Of a stretch of DNA of 64,000 bases, positions 59,157 through 64,000 are shown piece by piece. The notes beneath the pieces are model-generated. The model was given only the letters and a program-made list of their open reading frames with translations, was not told the DNA's origin and did no database searches. Position numbers and translations under genes: made by a program. Numbering within the stretch: position 1 is the stretch's first letter; every line of letters starts with the position of its first letter. Origin of the DNA: Salinirubellus salinus (GTDB taxonomy: Archaea; Halobacteriota; Halobacteria; Halobacteriales; Haloarculaceae); contig NZ_CP104003.1 of the NCBI RefSeq assembly GCF_025231485.1, forward strand, positions 1,178,001 to 1,242,000. Reading direction: 5' to 3'.

Positions 59157-59672
59157 CTATCGGTCCTCGAGCAGTTCCTCGAACTCCGGCAGGACACCCT
59201 CGTCTCCGTCACCGTCTGTCGACTCCTCGCCCGCGCGTTCGTCCGCATCGACGGCCGCGCCCGTGTCCGCACCCGTTCCGGACTCTCCCTGCTCCGTGGG
59301 GGATTGCGGTTCCGGCGGCTCGTCGTCGGTCTCCTCGTCGACCGGCGAGACCTCCAGCACCTTGAGCGGGATGTCGTCGAGTCGCTGGCCGACCTCCTTG
59401 CGCGTGATGCGCGAGGCGTGACGCTCACCCTCGACGTTGAAGACGGTCATCTCGAGCTCCAGCGCGACCAGCGCCTCGTCCGCGGCGACGAACGCGGGGG
59501 GCAGCGACTCGTCACAGTCCGGGCACGCCCGGGTGCCCATCTCGATCTCCACGTAGTTCAGGTCCGGGTTGAGCATCTCGCCGGTCTTCGAGATGGCGAT
59601 GCGGACCGCCTCGTCCGTGTTCCCGACGTCGTAGACCGGAACCGCCGCCTCGACGACCACTCGACAATCCAT
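59157..59672 (-). CDS. DUF555 / UPF0212-family protein
   Basis: A 171-residue archaeal protein of the DUF555 family. Typical features are MDCRVVVEAAVPVYDVGNTDEAVRIAISKTGEMLNPDLNYVEIEMG, the Cys pair CPDCDES and VALVALELEMTVFNVEGERHASRITRKEVG. The CxxC may bind zinc or form a thiol pair with the N-terminal Cys3. The last ~60 residues are acidic and disordered. ATG at 59672. Function unknown although the family is broadly conserved in archaea. It is divergent from the DNA glycosylase gene, with a 98-bp gap. Confidence 0.88.
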   Translation of the reverse strand: MDCRVVVEAAVPVYDVGNTDEAVRIAISKTGEMLNPDLNYVEIEMGTRACPDCDESLPPAFVAADEALVALELEMTVFNVEGERHASRITRKEVGQRLDDIPLKVLEVSPVDEETDDEPPEPQSPTEQGESGTGADTGAAVDADERAGEESTDGDGDEGVLPEFEELLEDR

Positions 59673-59770
59673 ATTGTGAACATATGGCACGCCAGCGACA
59701 AGAGTGTTCGGCCGGCGCACGCCGACGCGGAGACGAAAGGTGAAAGCGCACCCCACCCGGAGGTCGGGGT

Positions 59771-60688
59771 ATGCACGAGGGGCACGTCCCCGGCGCGGAG
59801 ATTCCGGGGGGGTTCGACCTGCAAGCGACCGTCGAGAGCGGCCAGACGTACCTCTGGGACCGCGCGGACGACGCGATGTACGAGGACGGACTCGCGTGGG
59901 GTGGTGACCACTGGTACCACACCGTCCTGCCGGCGACGGAGACGGCGACGAACGAACCGGAACTCCTGCGCACTCGCTGGGACGGTGAACGACTCCACTG
60001 GACCTCGACGACGCCCGAGGCGCCCGACCACCTCGAACGGCTCCTCCGACTGGACGACGACCTCGACGCCATCGTCGAGGCGACGCCGAGACTCCCGCTC
60101 CTCGACCGGGCGTTCGAGCGCTACCGCGGGATGCGTCTCGTGCGCGACCCCTCCTTCGGCTCGCTGATATCGTTCATCTGCTCGGCCCAGATGCGGGTCG
60201 AACGCATCCACGGGATGCAGATGCGCCTCGCACGCGAGTACGGGGACCGCGTGACCGTCGACGGCCGGACCTACCACGCCTTCCCGACGCCCGAACAGCT
60301 GGCCGCCGCCACCGAAGCGGACCTCCGCGACCTGTCGCTCGGCTACCGCGCGCCGTACGTGAAACGCACCGCCGAGATGGTGGCCGACGGCGAGGCCCAC
60401 CCGGACGAGGCCATCGGCCTCCCCTACGAGGAGGCCCGCGAGTCCCTCACGCGGTTCGTCGGCGTCGGGGACAAGGTGGCCGACTGCGTCCTGCTGTTCG
60501 CACTCGACTTCCTCGAGGCCGTCCCCCTCGACACGTGGATCCAGACCGCCATCGCGGAGTACTACCCGGACTGCGAGAAGGGGAACTACGCGGCCACCTC
60601 GCGGGCCATCCGGGACCGCTTCGGCGGCGAGTACGCCGGCTACGCGCAGACCTACGTCTTCTTCTACCTCCGGACGGGAGGTGAGTGA
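59771..60688 (+). CDS. OGG1-like 8-oxoguanine DNA glycosylase (HhH-GPD)
   Basis: Base-excision repair enzyme, 305 residues. The HhH-GPD motif is GVGDKVADCVLLFALDFLEAVPLDTWI, with catalytic Lys235 and Asp254, 19 residues apart as in human OGG1. The SFICSAQMRVERIHGMQMRL helix matches the human region SFICSSNNNIARITGM but carries Gln140 and Met141 in place of the two asparagines that contact the estranged cytosine. GYRAPYVKRTA is the conserved positive segment. The N-terminal domain (to about 120) binds the backbone. It should remove 8-oxoguanine, with possible altered preference. The next gene starts two bases after its stop. Confidence 0.92.
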   Translation: MHEGHVPGAEIPGGFDLQATVESGQTYLWDRADDAMYEDGLAWGGDHWYHTVLPATETATNEPELLRTRWDGERLHWTSTTPEAPDHLERLLRLDDDLDAIVEATPRLPLLDRAFERYRGMRLVRDPSFGSLISFICSAQMRVERIHGMQMRLAREYGDRVTVDGRTYHAFPTPEQLAAATEADLRDLSLGYRAPYVKRTAEMVADGEAHPDEAIGLPYEEARESLTRFVGVGDKVADCVLLFALDFLEAVPLDTWIQTAIAEYYPDCEKGNYAATSRAIRDRFGGEYAGYAQTYVFFYLRTGGE

Positions 60689-60690
60689 CG

Positions 60691-60849
60691 ATGGACCGAA
60701 CCGTCCTCGTCGACGGCGGCCTCGCCGCCGCGTTCGTCGCACTGGCCGCCTACTTCTACACGCTGGACGACCCGCTCATCGCCGGGGTCTGGGTGGTCGT
60801 CGCCGCGGCGTTCGCGGCTCGCGCGGCCGGTCTCCTCCCGCAGATGTGA
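60691..60849 (+). CDS. Small two-helix membrane protein
   Basis: A 52-residue protein starting at ATG 60691, two bases after the glycosylase stop. MDRTVLVDGGLAAAFVALAAYFYTLDDPLIAGVWVVVAAAFAARAAGLLPQM has two hydrophobic helices joined by a short acidic turn (TLDDPLI). Codon use is like the neighbours, and the close spacing to the upstream gene supports a real, co-translated gene. Function unknown; two-helix hairpins of this size often occur as accessory subunits. It converges with the RNA-ligase-like gene 12 bp away. Confidence 0.65.
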   Translation: MDRTVLVDGGLAAAFVALAAYFYTLDDPLIAGVWVVVAAAFAARAAGLLPQM

Positions 60850-60861
60850 CCCGAACCAGCG

Positions 60862-61665
60862 TCACCCCTGCCAGCGCCGGACGCGCTCGGCGGCCGCCGA
60901 GCGGAACGCTCGCCGGTCGGCCTCGTCGACCACGGCGGGTGTCTCGCGGAACACCGCGTCCAGCACCCGGTCGAACAGCGCCTCGAACCCCGGGTCGTCA
61001 CCCTGGAGCACCGACGCGACGCGGACGATACGCGCCTCGGTGACGTACTCGGCGACCAGCGTCTCCGGGTCACGCCGGTCCGTCGCCACCGGTGCCTCCG
61101 GGTCGAACTCGGGGTGGTACCGGACGGCGCGGGTCCCGTTCTTGTCCCGGACGAGGATACCGGCCGGCGGGCCGTCGTACCACGCCGATGCGGGCGTGTC
61201 GTACCGGTCCGGGTAGAAGTGTCGCGCGGGGAGTTCTCGCTCGAACGCGTGTGGCGTCGCGAGGCCGAGCCGGTCGTAGACGCGCACCGCGGCGTCCGGC
61301 GAGAGCCACCGGTCCACGGCCGCGTCGTGGACCTCGACGCCCACCACGGCCGGCAGACGCTCCCAGTCGTACGGCAGGTGCCGGTGGACGGTAGCGTCGC
61401 AGACGAAGGTGTAGGCAGTCGGGTCGTCGGCCGCCTCGAATAACGCGCCGAGGTCGAACCCCTCCCGCACCGCTCGGACCGACGCCCGGTAGCGCGGCGG
61501 GGCGTCGCCGTCGAAGCGCCGGTGTCCGTCGGCGAAGACGAGTCGGCCGTCCTCGACGGCGAACCGGAGCGGGTCGGCGTCCAGCAGTTCCACGATCCAG
61601 ACGTTGCCCGTGAACGCCTCGCGGCCCACCTCCTCCAGCGTCGGCAGCGTGGGAACTGGCTCCAC
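60862..61665 (-). CDS. RNA-ligase-like protein with lost catalytic residues
   Basis: A 267-residue protein that aligns by eye with haloarchaeal ATP-dependent RNA ligases. The N-terminus VWIVELLDADPLRFAVEDGRLVFADGHRRF matches their LWxxEKxDGxxxRF motif I, the middle TVHRHLPYDWERLPAVVGVEVHD matches motif III and PASAWYDGPPAGILVRDKNGTRAVRYHPEF matches motifs IV and V. All key residues are changed: the motif I Lys is Leu27, the motif III Gly-Glu is Cys89-Asp90, the motif IV Glu is Ala168 and the motif V Lys is Val180. It therefore should not form a nucleotidyl-lysine. The start is a GTG at 61665, with a TATA-like ggtacat about 27 bp upstream. Divergent neighbour is acylphosphatase. Confidence 0.75.
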   Translation of the reverse strand: MEPVPTLPTLEEVGREAFTGNVWIVELLDADPLRFAVEDGRLVFADGHRRFDGDAPPRYRASVRAVREGFDLGALFEAADDPTAYTFVCDATVHRHLPYDWERLPAVVGVEVHDAAVDRWLSPDAAVRVYDRLGLATPHAFERELPARHFYPDRYDTPASAWYDGPPAGILVRDKNGTRAVRYHPEFDPEAPVATDRRDPETLVAEYVTEARIVRVASVLQGDDPGFEALFDRVLDAVFRETPAVVDEADRRAFRSAAAERVRRWQG

Positions 61666-61750
61666 TGCCGCTGCTGGGACGGCCGGAGGGATGTACCTTC
61701 GGGCGCGCCCACCCGCCGGCTTTTGACGCTGGCGGCCCACACAGCCACCC

Positions 61751-62041
61751 ATGAGCGAGGACGCGAGCGACCGGCGGCGGGTCCACGCCTTCGTCAGCGG
61801 GCGCGTACAGGGTGTCACCTACCGGGCGAGCACGCGTGAGGCGGCCCGCGAACGCGGCGTCGACGGCTGGGTCCGTAACCTCGAGGACGGGCGCGTGGAG
61901 GCCGTGTTCGAGGGCGACCCCGAGGCCGTCGAGTCGATGGTCGCGTGGTGTCACGACGGTCCGAGGCGCGCACGGGTAGCCGACGTGGGGACGGAGGACG
62001 AGCCACCGGAAGGGCTCACCGGGTTCGAGATCAGGTACTGA
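61751..62041 (+). CDS. acyP: Acylphosphatase
   Basis: Small enzyme hydrolysing acyl phosphates such as 1,3-bisphosphoglycerate or acetyl phosphate. The 96-residue protein contains the signature GRVQGVTYRASTREAARERGVDGWVRNLEDGRVEAVFEG. Catalytic Arg25 and Asn43 are present. Length is usual for the family. A TATA-like ggcttttgac lies 25-33 bp upstream of the ATG, so leaderless transcription is likely. The gene stands between the divergent RNA-ligase-like gene and nnr on the same strand, 70 bp away. Confidence 0.96.
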   Translation: MSEDASDRRRVHAFVSGRVQGVTYRASTREAARERGVDGWVRNLEDGRVEAVFEGDPEAVESMVAWCHDGPRRARVADVGTEDEPPEGLTGFEIRY

Positions 62042-62111
62042 AGCGGGGTCGGCGGAAGCACCGCCCTCGCCCGCCCGCAATCTTAACGCCGGGGGCGTCG
62101 AACCCCCGGCC

Positions 62112-63569
62112 ATGATTACGGCAGACGAGATGGCCGTGGTGGACGCCAACGCCGCCGCGCTCGGTGTCCCGCGCAAGCAGTTGATGGAGTCCTCCGGGAA
62201 CGCCGTCGCCCGCGCCGTCCGCGACCACGTCGACCCCGGTGCCACGGTAGCGGTGGTCTGTGGCCGCGGTAACAACGGCGGGGACGCGATGGTCGCCGCC
62301 CGCTTCCTCGACGAGTACGACGTGACCGTCTCGCTGCTGGGCCGGGCCGAGACCATCACCACCCGTATCGCGCGCGAGAACTGGGACGCCCTCCGCGAGG
62401 CCGAGTACGACACCCGCGAGGTGCGTGACTCGGCCGACCTCGACCTCGGGACCCCGGCTCTGGTCGTCGACGCGATGCTCGGGACGGGCGTGACCGGTGA
62501 GCTCCGCGAACCCGAGCGGAGCGCCGCACTCGCGACGAACGACGCCGACGCGCCCGTGCTCTCCGTCGACGTGCCCTCGGGCGTCGACGCCGACACGGGC
62601 GAGGCCGCCGGTCCGGCCGTCGACGCCGACCACGTCGTCACGTTCCACGACGACAAGCCCGGACTCTCGCACCTGGACTGCGAGGTGACCGTCGCCGACA
62701 TCGGCATCCCCGAGGCGGCCGAGCGGTTCGTCGGGAACGGCGATCTCCTGCGCGTGGAACGCGACCCGCACAGCCACAAGGGCGTCAACGGCGAGGTGCT
62801 CGTCGTCGGGGGCGGCCCGTACACCGGTGCGCCGGCGCTCTCGGCGCAGGCGGCGCTGCGGGCGGGTGCGGACCTCGTCCGCGTCGCCTGCCCTGAGGGC
62901 GTCGCCCGCGAGGTCCAGGGGTACAGCGAGAACCTCATCCTGCGGCCGTTCGCCGGCGACCACCTCGTCTCGGGACACGTCCCCCGACTCCTCGCGGCGG
63001 CCGAGGGCCACGACACCGTCGTGTTCGGGCCGGGACTCGGCGACCACGAGGAGACGCTGGCGGCGGTGGAGACGTTCCTCGAGTCGTACGAGGGGACGGC
63101 CGTCGTCGATGCCGACGCGCTGCAGGTCGTCCCCGAGGTGGACACCGAGGCGACGCTGGTCTGTACGCCACACCAGGGCGAACTCCGGAAGATGGGCGGT
63201 GAGACGAGCGACGACTGGCAGGAGCGCGCCGGACTGGTCGAGTCGTTCGCGGCCGACCTCGGGCACTCGCTCCTCGTGAAGGGCGTCTACGACGTGGTGA
63301 GCGACGGCGAGCGGACCCGCGTCTCGCGGACCGGCAACGCGGCGATGACCGTCGGCGGGACCGGCGACGTCCTCGCGGGCGTCACGGCCGCGCTCGCGTC
63401 CGTCCTCCACCCGCACGACGCGGCCTGCGTGGCCGCCTACGCCAACGGCCGCGCCGGTGACCTCGTCGTCGCCGGCGAGGCGGGCGACCCCCCACGCGGG
63501 AACGGCCTGCTGGCGACGGACCTCGTGGACGCGATGCCCGTGGCGCTGGAACCGGAGGGAGTCGAATGA
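62112..63569 (+). CDS. nnr: Bifunctional NAD(P)HX epimerase/dehydratase
   Basis: Repairs hydrated NADH and NADPH: the N-terminal YjeF_N domain epimerises, the C-terminal carbohydrate-kinase-like domain dehydrates S-NAD(P)HX with ADP/ATP. The protein has 485 residues. Domain 1 (1-205) has VCGRGNNGGDAMVAARFL (usually NNGGDG) and VPSGVDADTGE. Domain 2 (from ~220) has HSHKGVNGEVLVVGGGPYTGAPALSA, GPGLG, VVDADALQVV, CTPHQGELRKM and GNAAMTVGGTGDVLAGVTAALA, the family's nucleotide-binding and catalytic Asp motif. TATA-like atcttaacg lies 28-33 bp upstream. It is coupled to moaC through an ATGA overlap. Confidence 0.94.
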   Translation: MITADEMAVVDANAAALGVPRKQLMESSGNAVARAVRDHVDPGATVAVVCGRGNNGGDAMVAARFLDEYDVTVSLLGRAETITTRIARENWDALREAEYDTREVRDSADLDLGTPALVVDAMLGTGVTGELREPERSAALATNDADAPVLSVDVPSGVDADTGEAAGPAVDADHVVTFHDDKPGLSHLDCEVTVADIGIPEAAERFVGNGDLLRVERDPHSHKGVNGEVLVVGGGPYTGAPALSAQAALRAGADLVRVACPEGVAREVQGYSENLILRPFAGDHLVSGHVPRLLAAAEGHDTVVFGPGLGDHEETLAAVETFLESYEGTAVVDADALQVVPEVDTEATLVCTPHQGELRKMGGETSDDWQERAGLVESFAADLGHSLLVKGVYDVVSDGERTRVSRTGNAAMTVGGTGDVLAGVTAALASVLHPHDAACVAAYANGRAGDLVVAGEAGDPPRGNGLLATDLVDAMPVALEPEGVE

Positions 63570-64000
63570 GCGGTGGAGACGAGACGACTGGCGACGACGA
63601 CCTGACCCACGTCGACGAGTCCGGCGACGTGCAGATGGTCGACGTGGGTGCCAAGCCCGACACCGAGCGCCGGGCCGTCGCCGAGGGGACCATCCACCTC
63701 TCGGCGTCGACCGTCGCGGCCATCCGCGAGAACGAGGTGTCGAAGGGCGACGTGCTCGCCACGGCCCGCATCGGCGCGGTGCAGGCGGTCAAACACACGT
63801 GGGAGACCATCCCGATGTGTCACCAGATACCCGTGACGAACGTCGACACCGAGTTCGAGGTGGACGACGAGAGCGTGACGCTCCGCGTGACGGTGGGGAC
63901 GACCGGCAAGACCGGGTGCGAGATGGAGGCGCTGGAGGGCGTGACGACTGGGCTGAACACGGTCTGGGACATGGTGAAGGCGGCCGAGAAGGACGCGGAC
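63566..64000 (+). CDS. moaC: Cyclic pyranopterin monophosphate synthase MoaC, C-terminus outside window
   Basis: Converts the radical SAM product 3',8-cH2GTP to cyclic pyranopterin monophosphate in molybdenum/tungsten cofactor synthesis. The visible 145 residues include MVDVGAKPDTERRAVAEG, the conserved Lys76, MCHQIPVTNV (Cys85, His86; usual motif LCHPLPLTxV) and KTGCEMEALEGVTTGLNTVWDM. Perhaps 15-20 residues are missing at the C-terminus. Start at ATG 63566 overlaps the nnr stop by four bases. The cofactor is needed by the AOR gene at 5.2 kb. The family match is clear. Confidence 0.94.
   Translation, partial: MSGGDETTGDDDLTHVDESGDVQMVDVGAKPDTERRAVAEGTIHLSASTVAAIRENEVSKGDVLATARIGAVQAVKHTWETIPMCHQIPVTNVDTEFEVDDESVTLRVTVGTTGKTGCEMEALEGVTTGLNTVWDMVKAAEKDAD

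Noticed and set aside
61070-63145. A 691-codon minus-strand open frame
   Set aside because: Crosses nnr and acyP on the opposite strand and the RNA-ligase-like gene in another frame; Ser/Arg/Pro-rich and without motifs.
1-64000. tRNA or rRNA genes, CRISPR arrays, insertion sequences
   Set aside because: I looked for tRNA-like T-arms, regularly spaced repeats and transposase motifs on both strands and found no convincing case. A covariance-model scan would be needed to exclude small RNA genes.

Overview
The window is a chromosomal segment of a halophilic archaeon (class Halobacteria). Coding density and GC are very high, the proteins are rich in Asp and Glu, and many genes look leaderless, with a TATA-like element about 25-33 bp before the start codon. 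It carries archaeal markers (TFB, aIF2-beta, Dph2, a salactin-type actin, MptE) and several families seen mainly in haloarchaea. Genus cannot be fixed from the sequence alone. No rRNA, tRNA, CRISPR array, insertion sequence or prophage was recognised. Both ends cut genes: serS on the left, moaC on the right.

Layout. 0-7 kb: serS (partial), a winged-helix protein, an MBL hydrolase, a cation/proton antiporter with an RCK domain, and a tungsten-type aldehyde:ferredoxin oxidoreductase. 7-12 kb: a thioesterase, an HTH protein, a BtrH-like protein, a thiolase and a class V aminotransferase. 12.5-16 kb: the 2-oxoacid:ferredoxin oxidoreductase pair and a flavin reductase that could link ferredoxin to NAD(P)H. 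16-21 kb: a GCS2-type ligase, then DR2241-like Fe-S protein, TPR protein and CbiX chelatase (tetrapyrrole theme), then an HSL-type esterase. 21.7-25.3 kb: salactin, a four-helix membrane protein and Dph2. 25.5-29.1 kb: small regulators and redox proteins (YlbF, GNAT, Sir2, cupin, GST-like, Cys-less redoxin).

29-49 kb is an acyl-CoA and organic-acid catabolism neighbourhood: acyl-CoA dehydrogenase, acyl-CoA ligase, CaiB-type CoA transferase translationally coupled to an F420-type LLM oxidoreductase, two SDRs (one paired with a second LLM oxidoreductase), a benzoylformate-decarboxylase-like enzyme, a GlcD-type FAD dehydrogenase, a quinone oxidoreductase and two paralogous MBL hydrolases. A response regulator, an HTH/membrane-protein pair and a cupredoxin lie among them.

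49-64 kb: two MFS transporters, pterin/folate genes (mptE, folP), OsmC, a UPF0173 hydrolase, a second HTH plus three-helix membrane protein set, a surface protein, tfb, aIF2-beta, UPF0058, DUF555, an OGG1-like glycosylase, a degenerate RNA-ligase-like protein, acylphosphatase, nnr and moaC.

The most unusual items are the RNA-ligase-like protein that has lost its nucleotidyl-transfer residues, the BtrH-like protein, the two CoA/F420 gene pairs, two short upstream ORFs that overlap start codons, the repeated HTH/small-membrane-protein modules and a dispersed intergenic element present twice.
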